From positions 4,297,430 to 4,361,429 of the forward strand of contig NZ_KN676113.1 in assembly GCF_000802185.1 (NCBI RefSeq): DNA of 64,000 nucleotides, in the 5' to 3' direction. This stretch comes from Belnapia sp. F-4-1. Its GTDB lineage: Bacteria; Pseudomonadota; Alphaproteobacteria; Acetobacterales; Acetobacteraceae. The translations under genes were made by a program, and so were the position numbers. A model generated the notes under the pieces. It worked only from the letters and a program-made list of their open reading frames with translations, did not search any database and had not been told where the DNA came from. Positions 34,229 to 42,757 of the stretch are shown piece by piece; the stretch's first letter is position 1, and each line of letters starts with the position of its first letter.

Positions 34229-34259
34229 GGGCGCGGCGGGTTGATTCACGGCCGCGCCC
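34229..34259 (+). terminator. Possible terminator after idnD
   Basis: Perfect 8-bp stem GGGCGCGG / CCGCGCCC with a 15-base loop, starting seven bases past the idnD stop and ending 44 bases before the next gene. No T-tract. Confidence 0.4.
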
Positions 34260-34302
34260 GTCGCAGTCTTCCGGCCAAGCCGAAGAAGGATGGTCCGGGA
34301 CG

Positions 34303-35307
34303 ATGCGAGCCCTCGTACTCCGCCAGCATGGCGACCTCGATGTGCTGGCGCTGGAGAGCGATTATCCGACGCCCAAGGCGGTGCCGGAGCATGTCGTCAT
34401 CCGCGTCCGCGCCTCTTCCTTCAACTACCATGACGTCTTCACCGTGAAGGGCATGCCGGGCATCAAGGTGCCGATGCCGGTCGTCATCGGCCTCGACATG
34501 GCCGGCGAGATCGCCGAGGTCGGCGCGGATGTGTCCGGCTGGGCGCCGGGCGACCGGGTGCTGGTCAATCCCATCAACAAGAAGAAGGGGTTGATGGGCG
34601 AGATGCTGGATGGCGGGATGGCGGAATACTGCCTCGTCGCCGCCGACCAGCTGATCCGCCTGCCGGAAGGCGTCAGCTTCGAGCAGGCAGCGGCGCTGCC
34701 CGTTGCCTATGGCACGGCGCACCGGATGATCGTGACGCATAAGACGATCAAGGCCGGGGACAATGTGCTGATCCTCGGCGCCTCGGGCGGAGTCGGCACG
34801 GGATGCGTGCTGCTGGCCAAGCAGCTGGGCGCCCATGTGGTGGCCGCCGCTGGCGGTGAGGAGAAGTGCCGGCGCATGCTGGAGATCGGCGCCGACGAGG
34901 CGATCGACTACCGAAAGGTCGATTTCTCCAAATGGGCGATCGAGCGCTTCGGCAAGCCGCAGCGGCGGAGCTATGAGGGCGGCGTCGATGTCCTCATCAA
35001 CTATACCGGGGGCGAGACCTGGGGGCCGGGCCTGCGCTGCGTGAAGCGGGGCGGCAAGATCCTGGTCTGCGGCGCGACGGCGGGCTTCGACCCGAAGGAG
35101 GACCTGCGCTTCATCTGGACCTTCGAGTTGCAGGTGATCGGCAGCAACAGCTTCTACAACGAGGACTTCACCTCGCTGATGGACCTGATCCAGCAGGGGA
35201 AGATGAACCCCGTCATCGACAAGGTGCTGCCGCTGGAGCAGGCGGCGGAGGGGCTGGCGCTCATCCGTGACCGGAAGGTGATGGGCAAGGTGGTGGTGAC
35301 GCCATGA
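34303..35307 (+). CDS. Zinc-independent medium-chain oxidoreductase (quinone/enoyl reductase type)
   Basis: 334-residue MDR protein. GroES-like N-terminal domain with ASSFNYHDVFTVKG and VIGLDMAGEIAEVG; NADP-binding motif LGASGGVGTGCVLLAKQLGA at about 165-185. The four structural-zinc cysteines of alcohol dehydrogenases are absent, indicating a quinone reductase or crotonyl-CoA reductase-like enzyme. The stop overlaps the thioesterase start, so it probably works with the following acyl-CoA genes. Reaction not determinable. Confidence 0.87.
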   Translation: MRALVLRQHGDLDVLALESDYPTPKAVPEHVVIRVRASSFNYHDVFTVKGMPGIKVPMPVVIGLDMAGEIAEVGADVSGWAPGDRVLVNPINKKKGLMGEMLDGGMAEYCLVAADQLIRLPEGVSFEQAAALPVAYGTAHRMIVTHKTIKAGDNVLILGASGGVGTGCVLLAKQLGAHVVAAAGGEEKCRRMLEIGADEAIDYRKVDFSKWAIERFGKPQRRSYEGGVDVLINYTGGETWGPGLRCVKRGGKILVCGATAGFDPKEDLRFIWTFELQVIGSNSFYNEDFTSLMDLIQQGKMNPVIDKVLPLEQAAEGLALIRDRKVMGKVVVTP

Positions 35308-35708
35308 CGCTTGAGGAATTGCAGGCGCTCGTCACCCGGGCGCCCTATCATCAATGGCTCGGGCTCGAGGTAGTCTCCTTCGGCGGGGGCGAGATCGAGA
35401 TCCGCGCCACTTGGCGCGAGGAATGGGTGGTGAACCCGGACCGGCGCTACACCCATGGCGGCATCCTCGCCGCGCTCGTGGATCTCGCGGCCGACTGGGC
35501 GCTCGGCGCGGAGCTGGGGCGGGGCATCCCGACCGTCGACATGCGGGTCGATTACCATCGGCCGGCGATGCCGGGCGACCTGATCTGCAAGGGGAAGATC
35601 GTGCGGCAGGGCGGGATGTTCTCGGTCGCCGAGGCGTCAATCTTCGACCTCGACGGCAAGCTCTGCGCCTCGGGCCGCGGCGTCTACCTCACCGCCCCGC
35701 CGAAGTGA
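35304..35708 (+). CDS. PaaI-type hotdog thioesterase
   Basis: Hydrolyses acyl-CoA esters, 134 residues. Hotdog core NPDRRYTHGGILAALVDLAADWALG with the catalytic acidic residue in the helix, then VDMRVDYHRPAMPGDLICKG. Four-base overlaps on both sides (ATGA with the MDR gene, GTGA with the ligase gene) show tight translational coupling. Likely removes stalled or unwanted acyl-CoA intermediates of the same pathway. Confidence 0.92.
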   Translation: MTLEELQALVTRAPYHQWLGLEVVSFGGGEIEIRATWREEWVVNPDRRYTHGGILAALVDLAADWALGAELGRGIPTVDMRVDYHRPAMPGDLICKGKIVRQGGMFSVAEASIFDLDGKLCASGRGVYLTAPPK

Positions 35709-37174
35709 CCGGCTTCCGCAACCTCGGCGCGCTGATCGATCCGGCCGCCGACGCGGAGAAGACGGCGCTCATCGATCTCTCGACCGGCGAGGCGCGGCAC
35801 ATCAGCTACGCCGCGCTGGATGCGATGAGCAAGGCGGTGGCGCGGGGGCTGCTGCGGCGGGGCCTGAAGCGGGGCGACCGCGTCGGCATCCTCGCGGCGA
35901 ATTCGGCGGAGTTCCTGGCGGCACTGAATGGCGCGATGCGGGCGGGGCTGGTCGCCGTGCCGGTCAACTGGCGCTTCCCGAAGACGACGCTCGACTACGT
36001 GCTGGAGAACAGCGGCGCGAGCCTCGTCTTCACCGATGCGGCGCGGCGCGAGGCGGTGCCGGGTGGCATCGTCCTGGGTGGGGCGGAGTGGGAGGCGCTG
36101 CTCGACCCAGGGCCCTTCGAGGCGGTGGTGCCGGCGCCGGCGGAGCCGGCGCTATTCCTCTATACTTCGGGCTCGACGGGCCGGCCGAAGGGCGTGGTGC
36201 TGTCGCACCAGTCGCATCTCTGGGTGGTGGAGCAGCGGCTGGCCGGCGCCGACATGCGGCAGGAGCGGGCGCTGATCGCGGCGCCGCTCTACCACATGAA
36301 TGGCCTCGCCCTGGCGCAGCTGGCGAGCGCGGCGCACATTACGGTGGTGCTGCTGCCGCAATTCGAGGCGCGGGGCTATATCCGTGCGATCGGCGAGCAT
36401 CGCGCCACCTGGATCACCGGCGTGCCGCCGATGATGGCGATGCTGCTGCAGGAGCGGGAGCTGCTTGCGGCAACGGATACCTCCAGCGTGCGGCATGTGC
36501 GCTGCGGCTCGGCGCCGACCTCGCCGGCGCTGCTGGCAGCGATCAAGGCGGCGTTTGTGCGGGCGCGCTTCGTCAATGGCTATGGCACGACGGAATGCGG
36601 GCCGGTGGTCTTCGGGCCGCATCCGCAGGGTATCCCGACGCCGCCGCTCTCGGTCGGCTATCCGCATCCGGCGGTGGAGCTCAGGCTCAACGCGCAGGAT
36701 GTGCTGGAGCAGAAATGCCCCGGTATGATGAACGGCTACTGGAACCGGCCGGACCTCAGGGCGCCGGTCACGCCGGACGGCTTCTATGTCACCGGGGATG
36801 TCTTCTCGGTGGATGCCGACGGCTTCTACACCGTGGTCGGGCGGGTGGACGACATGTTCATCTCGGGCGGGGAGAACATCTTCCCGAGCGAGGTGGAGAA
36901 GGTGCTGGAGACGCATCCGGCCGTCGAGCAATCGGCCGTCATTCCGGTCCCCGACGAGATCAAGGGCACCAAGCCGGTTGCCTTCGTCGTCCGCCGGCCA
37001 GACGTGGTGGTGGATGAGGCGGCGCTGAAGGCGCATTCCCTCGCCCATGCGCCGGCCTATATGCACCCGAGGCGCATCTGGTTCGTGGAGGCGCTGCCGC
37101 TGATGGGGACCAACAAGATCGACAAGGCGCAGCTCGCCGCCTGGGCGCGCGAAGGCCTGAACCAGCCAGGGTAG
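35705..37174 (+). CDS. AMP-forming acyl-CoA synthetase
   Basis: 489-residue ligase. Phosphate loop YTSGSTGRPKGVV near 158-170, NGYGTTECGP, GDVFSVDADGFYTVVGRVDD, SGGENIFPSEVE and the C-terminal LMGTNKIDKAQL with the catalytic Lys. GTG start at 35705 overlapping the thioesterase stop; the open frame upstream belongs to the thioesterase region. Substrate is unknown; the MDR-thioesterase-ligase trio suggests degradation of an aromatic or branched acid. Confidence 0.92.
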   Translation: MTGFRNLGALIDPAADAEKTALIDLSTGEARHISYAALDAMSKAVARGLLRRGLKRGDRVGILAANSAEFLAALNGAMRAGLVAVPVNWRFPKTTLDYVLENSGASLVFTDAARREAVPGGIVLGGAEWEALLDPGPFEAVVPAPAEPALFLYTSGSTGRPKGVVLSHQSHLWVVEQRLAGADMRQERALIAAPLYHMNGLALAQLASAAHITVVLLPQFEARGYIRAIGEHRATWITGVPPMMAMLLQERELLAATDTSSVRHVRCGSAPTSPALLAAIKAAFVRARFVNGYGTTECGPVVFGPHPQGIPTPPLSVGYPHPAVELRLNAQDVLEQKCPGMMNGYWNRPDLRAPVTPDGFYVTGDVFSVDADGFYTVVGRVDDMFISGGENIFPSEVEKVLETHPAVEQSAVIPVPDEIKGTKPVAFVVRRPDVVVDEAALKAHSLAHAPAYMHPRRIWFVEALPLMGTNKIDKAQLAAWAREGLNQPG

Positions 37175-37202
37175 GAAACGGCCGTCAGCTCCAGCCGGGA
37201 GG

Positions 37203-38168
37203 ATGACGCCCTTGAAGAGACGCATGCTGCTCGCCCTCGCCGCCGCGCCTGCCCTGGCGCGGGCGGCGGACCTGCCCGACCATCCGGTGGTGATGATCGT
37301 CCCCTACGCGCCAGGCGGCTCGGCCGATGTGCTGGCGCGCGTCATCGCCCCGGCCATGGGCGAGGCGCTGGGGCAATCCGTGGTGGTGGAGCTGCGGCCG
37401 GGCGCCGGGGGCAATATCGGCGCGGCGCATGTGGCGGAGGGGGCGCGGGCGGACGGCACGACGCTCCTCTTCGCCTCCATCTCGCTCTCGACCGCGCCGG
37501 CCTTGCAGAGGCTGAGCTTCGACCCGCTGCGGGACCTGGTGCCGGTGGCGGGGCTCGGTGCCATCCCGAGCCTGATGGTGGTTTCGCCCGAGAGCCCCTA
37601 TCGAAGTCTCGGCGATGTGCTGGCGGCGGCGCGGGCCCGGCCGGGAGCGATTACCTATGGCTCATCCGGGCCGGGGACCGGGAGCCACCTCGCCGGGGCG
37701 CTGCTCGCGGCGCAGGCGGGGGTGGAGCTGACGCATGTGCCCTATCGCGGCTCCGGCGCGGTCTATCCGGACCTGATCGCGCGCAGGATCGATATCCTGC
37801 TCGATGTCATGGGCAGTTCGGCCGGGCAGGTGACGGCGGGGGCGGTGCGGGCGTTGGCGATCAGCGCGGCGGAGCGCGCCTCGGCCTTCCCAGCGGTGCC
37901 GACCATCGCCGAATCGGGGGTGCCGGGCTTCGAATTCCTCACTTGGTTCGGCTTCTTCGCCCGCAGCGGCACGCCGGAGCCGGCGCGCCGCGCGCTGGAG
38001 GTGGCCCTGCTCCGGGCCTTCGCCGCGCCCGCGGTGCAGGAGAAGCTGCAGCAGGCGAGCGCGGTGCCGCTGCCGGCGCGGGGCACCGAATTCGGTCACT
38101 GGTACGCGGGCGAGGTGGCGCGTTGGCAGGGGCTGGTGCGGCAGGGCAAGCTGGCGCGGATCGACTGA
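37203..38168 (+). CDS. Bug/TctC-family periplasmic binding protein
   Basis: 321 residues with a signal peptide cut near ARAAD. Bug-family motifs: VVMIVPYAPGGSADVLAR, VELRPGAGGNIGAAHVAEG and YGSSGPGTGSHLAGALL. These receptors bind carboxylated compounds such as tricarboxylates or amino-acid derivatives, with tripartite TctAB permeases or acting as orphan sensors. No TctA/TctB genes are in the window. It lies 28 bp after the ligase gene and may report the substrate of that pathway. Confidence 0.92.
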   Translation: MTPLKRRMLLALAAAPALARAADLPDHPVVMIVPYAPGGSADVLARVIAPAMGEALGQSVVVELRPGAGGNIGAAHVAEGARADGTTLLFASISLSTAPALQRLSFDPLRDLVPVAGLGAIPSLMVVSPESPYRSLGDVLAAARARPGAITYGSSGPGTGSHLAGALLAAQAGVELTHVPYRGSGAVYPDLIARRIDILLDVMGSSAGQVTAGAVRALAISAAERASAFPAVPTIAESGVPGFEFLTWFGFFARSGTPEPARRALEVALLRAFAAPAVQEKLQQASAVPLPARGTEFGHWYAGEVARWQGLVRQGKLARID

Positions 38169-38180
38169 GGTGCCGCATCC

Positions 38181-39455
38181 ATGCCCATCCCCGACCATGT
38201 CCGCGACCATGCCGGGCTGATCCTGGCCGATACGCTCGGCGCCATCCTCGCCGGGCAGGCGCAGCCGGAGGTGCGGTCGATGGCCGGGCGGCATGCGGGG
38301 GCGGGCGTGCCGCTGCTCGGGACGCGGCTCGCGGCGCCGGTGCCGATGGCGGCCTTCCTCACCGGCTTCGCGGGGACGGCGCTGGAGTTGGACGAGGGGA
38401 ACTACCCGGCGGGCGGGCACCCGGCGATCCATGCGGTGGCGCCGGCGCTAGCCGAGGCGGCGGTGCGGGATGCCTCGGGCGAGGCGCTGCTGGCGGCGGT
38501 CGTCGCCGGGTATGAGGCGGGCTCGCGGGTCGGCCATGCGATGCGGCTGCGGCCGGCGGCGCACCCGCATGGGACCTGGGGGGTGATCGGCGCGGCGGCG
38601 GCCGTCGCCAGCCTGCGCGGCCATGACGAAGGACGGGTGCGGGCAGCGCTGGAGCTGGCGGCGAGCCTCGGCCTGGCGACGAGTGCCACGGCCTCGCTGC
38701 GGGGCGGCTCGGTGCGCAACATCTATGCGGGGGCGGCGGCGCAGAACGGGCTGCTGGCGGTCGACCTGCTGGAGTCGGGGGTGACGGGGGAGCCGGGCGG
38801 CATCGCCGTTGTCTTCGGCGAGGTGGTGGGCTCGGCTTTCGATCTGGCCACCTATCAAGCAGCGGAGGGGCGCTGGTTCATCCTCGAAAGCTTCCTGAAG
38901 CAGGCGAGCTGCTGCCGGGAGACGCAGGGGGCGCTGGAGGCGATCGAGCTGCTGCTGGCGGAGGCGCCGGTCGTGCCCGGGGAGGTGGCGGGGATCGAGG
39001 TGGCCACCTTCGCCTCCGCCGCGCTGCTGGCGGAGCGTGCGCCGGTGGCGCCGATCGCGGGGCGGTTCTCCATTCCCTTCACCGTGGCGACGCGGATGCT
39101 GCGGGGGCATGCCTGGATCGAGGCTTTTTCCGCGGAGGCGATCGCCTATCCGGCGACGCGGGCACTGGCAGCGAAGGTCAGGGTCGTCGAGGATCCGGAG
39201 TATACCGCACGGCTGCCGGCGGAGCGGCTATGCCGGCTGACGCTGCGGCTGGCGGATGGCGGCGTGCGGGAGCGGGTGGTCTGCGGGACGCCGGGCGATC
39301 CGGATCGGCCGCTGCCGGAAGCGGCGTTGCAGGAGAAATTCCGCCGGAGCGTCGAGCCGACGCATGGCGCGCGCTGGGCGGGGATGTGGGAGATGGCGCG
39401 GCACCCGGAGCGCATCGGCGCCGTGGCGGCGCTGTTCGACGCTTTCCGGCCGTGA
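38181..39455 (+). CDS. MmgE/PrpD-family protein
   Basis: 424-residue member of the 2-methylcitrate dehydratase fold. Landmarks: VRDHAGLILADTLGAILAG at the start, LTGFAGTALELDEGN, AHPHGTWGVIGAAAAVASL and SFLKQASCCRETQGALEAIELL. True PrpD acts in propionate catabolism, but many relatives, including those beside Bug receptors, dehydrate or isomerise other acids; no prpBC genes are present. It starts 12 bp after the Bug gene. Confidence 0.9.
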   Translation: MPIPDHVRDHAGLILADTLGAILAGQAQPEVRSMAGRHAGAGVPLLGTRLAAPVPMAAFLTGFAGTALELDEGNYPAGGHPAIHAVAPALAEAAVRDASGEALLAAVVAGYEAGSRVGHAMRLRPAAHPHGTWGVIGAAAAVASLRGHDEGRVRAALELAASLGLATSATASLRGGSVRNIYAGAAAQNGLLAVDLLESGVTGEPGGIAVVFGEVVGSAFDLATYQAAEGRWFILESFLKQASCCRETQGALEAIELLLAEAPVVPGEVAGIEVATFASAALLAERAPVAPIAGRFSIPFTVATRMLRGHAWIEAFSAEAIAYPATRALAAKVRVVEDPEYTARLPAERLCRLTLRLADGGVRERVVCGTPGDPDRPLPEAALQEKFRRSVEPTHGARWAGMWEMARHPERIGAVAALFDAFRP

Positions 39456-39952
39456 CGGGCAGCATGCCGCGCTGCCTCGGGCCGGGCGACGCCGCTGCCT
39501 TCCGGGCGCTGCGGCTGGAGGCGCTGCGGCTGCATCCGGAGGTCTTTGCCGCGGATTTCGCCGAGGAAGCGGGGCGGCCGCTCGACTGGTTCGCGGAGCG
39601 GCTGGCTTCGAACGAGGTCTGGGCCGCGGTGGCGCCGGACGGGACGCTGCTCGGGATGGCGGGGCTGATATGTCACGCGGCGGCCAAGCTGCGGCACAAG
39701 GCGGTGCTTTGGGGCGTCTATGTCCGGGCCGAGGCGCGCGGCACCGGGCTTGGTGCCGCGTTGGTGGGGGCGGTGCTGGCGGCGGCGCGCGGGAAGGTGG
39801 AGGAGGTCCGCCTCACTGTCACCGTCGGCAACGAGGCGGCGATCCGCCTCTACGAGGGCTTCGGCTTCCGCGTTTATGGGTGGGAGGAGCGGGCGCTCCG
39901 CGTCGCCGGGCGCGACTATGACGATGTGCTGATGGCGCTGCGGCTGGGCTGA
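39452..39952 (+). CDS. GNAT-family N-acetyltransferase
   Basis: 166 residues. Acetyl-CoA-binding motif A is LWGVYVRAEARGTGLGAALVGAVLAAA, shown here by its core RGTGLGAAL; the motif B helix lies at VTVGNEAAIRLYEGFGF. GTG start at 39452 overlaps the PrpD stop (GTGA). Substrate unknown. Its 3' end overlaps the convergent SAF-domain oxidoreductase by 37 bp. Confidence 0.88.
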   Translation: MTGSMPRCLGPGDAAAFRALRLEALRLHPEVFAADFAEEAGRPLDWFAERLASNEVWAAVAPDGTLLGMAGLICHAAAKLRHKAVLWGVYVRAEARGTGLGAALVGAVLAAARGKVEEVRLTVTVGNEAAIRLYEGFGFRVYGWEERALRVAGRDYDDVLMALRLG

Positions 39953-41259
39953 GCGCCGGCCTCCATCTCGCGCCTGATGCGCACGGCCTCGCCCGACTCG
40001 TCGATGGCGACATCGGCCCAGCCGACCGCGGCGCCGCGCGGCACCGCGCGCTTGAGCCGGACGCCATGGGCGAGGCCGATGGGCAAGGCGCCAAGGGCGA
40101 GGGAGCGTTCCGCGGGGAGGCATTTGCCCCAGACCATGGCACCGCCCTCGCCATCCAGCACCTCGCCCTCGGCGAGGTCGCGCTTGGCCGTCGCCACCAC
40201 GTCGCCGCGCCAGGCCTCGGGCGCGCCGGTCGGCTCGCGGCGGAGCGCCGCGGAGGCGATGCTCACGCCGAGTTCCAGGCCGATCAGGTGGTAGGGGCGC
40301 CAAAGGGCGGCGAAGCGCCCGGAGGGGTCGCAATGGACGCCGTATTCGGAGAAGCAGCGGCGGATGTAGTCGGTCTCCCCCTCGAAGACGGCATAGACTC
40401 CCCAGCGAAGGTCGCCCACCACCTGCCGCCCGTCGCGCTCGAGGGAGGAGATCACCTCGACCACCCCGCCTGCATCGGCGAAGACGCGCGGCAGGTCCTG
40501 CGTGCCGCAGGGAGGGAAGCGCAGCCCGTCCTCCGGCGGGGCGAGGCCGGTGGCATTGGCGATGGCCGCCATCTCGATGCCCGACTTCGTGCCGTCGAGG
40601 AAGGAGTTGAACATCTGCGGGTTCATGCCCCCAAGCCGCGCCTGCTCCTCAGTCAGGCCGTAATGGCCCCAGACCGTCTCCGGCGTGCTCTCGTGATAGG
40701 CGGGGAGGTATTTCGTGCCCTTGCCGGCGGCGGTGACGGGCAGGCCCATGGCGCGGATGGTGTCGACCAGTTCGCAGACCAGCGCCGGCTGGTCGCCGTA
40801 AGCCAGGGAATAGACGACGCCCGCCTGCCGGGCCCGGGCGGCAAGCAGCGGGCCGGCGAGGACATCGGCTTCCACATTCACCATGACGATGTGCTTGCCA
40901 TGCCCGATGGCGGCCAGCGCATGGCGGATGCCGGCCGCCGGATGGCCGGTGCATTCGACGATGACCTCGATGCGCGGCTCGGCCATTAGCGCCATCGCAT
41001 TCTCGGTGAGATGGGTGCCGCCGGTCGCCAGCGCCGCGTCGAGCGAGGCCGGGGCATAACGCTCCGCCTCCCAGCCGATGCGGGCCAGGGCGTCGCGGGC
41101 ACGGGGGATGGAAAGGTCGGCGATGCCGGCGACCTGGATGCCCGGCATCCGCACCGCCATGGCGAGAAACATGGAGCCGAATTTCCCGGCGCCGATGACG
41201 CCGACGGTGATGGGCCGCTCCTCGGCCGCTCGGCGGCGCAGCATGGCGTGCAGGTTCAT
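39916..41259 (-). CDS. SAF-domain NAD(P)-dependent oxidoreductase
   Basis: 447 residues. N-terminal Rossmann domain (VGVIGAGKFGSMFLAMAV) resembling homoserine dehydrogenase, a middle domain with KGTKYLPAYHESTPETVWGHYGL, and a C-terminal SAF domain (RDLAEGEVLDGEGGAMVWG). Such proteins are found in sugar-acid and tetronate catabolism (for example apionate oxidoisomerase), but the exact reaction is not certain. ATG at 41259; the longer frame upstream has no homology. It is divergent from the LtnD-like gene by 100 bp, likely sharing a regulator. Confidence 0.82.
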   Translation of the reverse strand: MNLHAMLRRRAAEERPITVGVIGAGKFGSMFLAMAVRMPGIQVAGIADLSIPRARDALARIGWEAERYAPASLDAALATGGTHLTENAMALMAEPRIEVIVECTGHPAAGIRHALAAIGHGKHIVMVNVEADVLAGPLLAARARQAGVVYSLAYGDQPALVCELVDTIRAMGLPVTAAGKGTKYLPAYHESTPETVWGHYGLTEEQARLGGMNPQMFNSFLDGTKSGIEMAAIANATGLAPPEDGLRFPPCGTQDLPRVFADAGGVVEVISSLERDGRQVVGDLRWGVYAVFEGETDYIRRCFSEYGVHCDPSGRFAALWRPYHLIGLELGVSIASAALRREPTGAPEAWRGDVVATAKRDLAEGEVLDGEGGAMVWGKCLPAERSLALGALPIGLAHGVRLKRAVPRGAAVGWADVAIDESGEAVRIRREMEAGAQPSRSAISTSS

Positions 41260-41359
41260 GGCCGTTTCCTCTGCGTCGTTGACCGGGGAGGCTAGCGCTT
41301 GACGCCGCACCCGCGCCACCCGAGCCTCGCCGCACAAGCGGACAGGGAAGGGCAACGCC

Positions 41360-42256
41360 ATGCGCGTCGGGGTGATCGGTCTGGGCAGCATGGGGATGGG
41401 CGCCGCCCTTAGCCTGGTGAAGGCCGGGGGGATGGAGGTCGCGGGCGTCGATCCGCGCGAGGCGGCGCGTACGGAGTTCGCCGCCGCCGGAGGCATCGCC
41501 GCCGCCCGCGCCGCTGACCTGCCGGAGGGGACGGAGGCGCTGCTCGTCCTCGTCGTCAATGCGCAGCAGGCCGAGGCGGCGCTGTTCGACCCCGAGGGAG
41601 CGGCGCCGCGCCTCGCCCCCGGAGCGGTGCTCATCGTCTCCTCAACCATGGCGCCGGAAGATGCGCGGCGGCTGGCGGCCAAGGCCGAGGCGGCGGGCCT
41701 GCTCTATGTTGATGCGCCGGTCTCGGGCGGCGCGGTCGGGGCGCGGGCCGGGGCGATGACGGTGATGGCCTCCGGCAGCCAGGCGGCGATGGCGAAGGCG
41801 GCGCCGGTTTTCGCGGCCGTCGCCAAGAAGGTCTGGACGCTTGGCGAGGCGCCCGGTCTCGGCAGCACGATGAAGGTGGTGCACCAGTTGCTGGCCGGCG
41901 TGCACATCGCGGTGGCGGCAGAGGCGATGGCGCTCGGCATCAAGTCGGGCATCGAGCCGCAGGCGCTGTTCGACGTGGTGACTAATGCGGCGGGGAATTC
42001 CTGGATGTTCGAGAACCGCATGCCGCATGTGCTGGAGGGTGACGAGGCGCCGCGCTCGGCGGTCGACATCTTCGTCAAGGACCTCGGGTTGGTGACGCAG
42101 CTGGCGCGCGAGGTGGCCTTCCCGGCACCGCTGGCCGCGCAGGCGCAGCAGCTCTTCATCTCGGCCAGCGCGCAGGGCCATGGCGGCAAGGACGATGCCT
42201 TCGTCATCCGGGCATACCAGGCCCTGACGGGGATCCGGCTGCCGAAGGAAGGTTGA
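41360..42256 (+). CDS. ltnD: L-threonate 2-dehydrogenase-like (beta-hydroxyacid dehydrogenase family)
   Basis: 298 residues. Rossmann GVIGLGSMGMGAALSL, substrate motif DAPVSGGAVGARAG, catalytic Lys in GSTMKVVHQLLAGVH, and NAAGNSWMFENRMPHVLEGD, which is characteristic of LtnD. LtnD oxidises L-threonate to 2-oxotetronate; the kinase (OtnK), isomerase (OtnI) and aldolase (OtnC) partners are not in the window. ATG at 41360 with AAGGGCA upstream. The divergent SAF protein probably acts on the same class of sugar acid. Confidence 0.85.
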   Translation: MRVGVIGLGSMGMGAALSLVKAGGMEVAGVDPREAARTEFAAAGGIAAARAADLPEGTEALLVLVVNAQQAEAALFDPEGAAPRLAPGAVLIVSSTMAPEDARRLAAKAEAAGLLYVDAPVSGGAVGARAGAMTVMASGSQAAMAKAAPVFAAVAKKVWTLGEAPGLGSTMKVVHQLLAGVHIAVAAEAMALGIKSGIEPQALFDVVTNAAGNSWMFENRMPHVLEGDEAPRSAVDIFVKDLGLVTQLAREVAFPAPLAAQAQQLFISASAQGHGGKDDAFVIRAYQALTGIRLPKEG

Positions 42257-42757
42257 CCGTTGGCCGGCATGGGCCCGGCAAGCGCTAAGTGTTTGTTTGT
42301 GCGCTCATTTCCAGGTCATCCGGCGTCAGCGCCGGACCGCACCATGCTCTGAGAACGTCCCACGAACATTAACCCTTGATTCAAGGTTCAGGATTTGTTC
42401 ACATCGGTCCATGCCGATGATCGACCCGTTGGACCCGAACCACATCCCCCCGCCGCCGGGCCGCCCGAGGCCAGGACCGGTCAAGGGCGGCCTCCGCATC
42501 ACCGTGATCGGCCTCGGGCCGATGCAGGAGGCCTGCCTCGCCGGAATGCTGGCGCTCGCGCTTTCCTGGGTTTCGGCGGAGTTGCTGTTCCGGGTGGAGG
42601 CAGGGCGGGAGGCGGCGCCGCGGGCGATCCTCTCTGCGGCGCTGCAACCCTGAATTGCTCACTGCATCGCGTGTAGGACCTGCGGCAGTATTGATCCATC
42701 ACGACGCCTGGTTCGGCCGTTCCTGGCCTGAACTGGATACATCGTGAGGTTATTGCA
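42257..42757. other. Intergenic region around a small reading frame
   Basis: About 500 bases with only one plausible small gene (42411-42653). The first 150 bases are less GC-rich than the surroundings and contain a 13-base palindrome (42374-42386). The last 100 bases before the esterase hold no recognisable promoter but a GTGAGG ribosome-binding site for its TTG start. Confidence 0.6.
42411..42653 (+). CDS. Small hypothetical protein with one hydrophobic segment, 80 aa
   Basis: ATG at 42411. N-terminus rich in Pro (PLDPNHIPPPPGRPRPG) then a likely membrane helix (CLAGMLALALSWVSAELLF). Codon third positions are mostly G or C, as in neighbouring genes. No recognised family. The ribosome-binding site is weak. 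Could be a small membrane protein; could also be spurious. Confidence 0.45.
   Translation: MPMIDPLDPNHIPPPPGRPRPGPVKGGLRITVIGLGPMQEACLAGMLALALSWVSAELLFRVEAGREAAPRAILSAALQP

Noticed and set aside
42374-42386. 13-base palindrome CCTTGA-T-TCAAGG before the small hypothetical gene
   Set aside because: Short, single, and in a slightly AT-richer stretch; not enough to call a regulator site.
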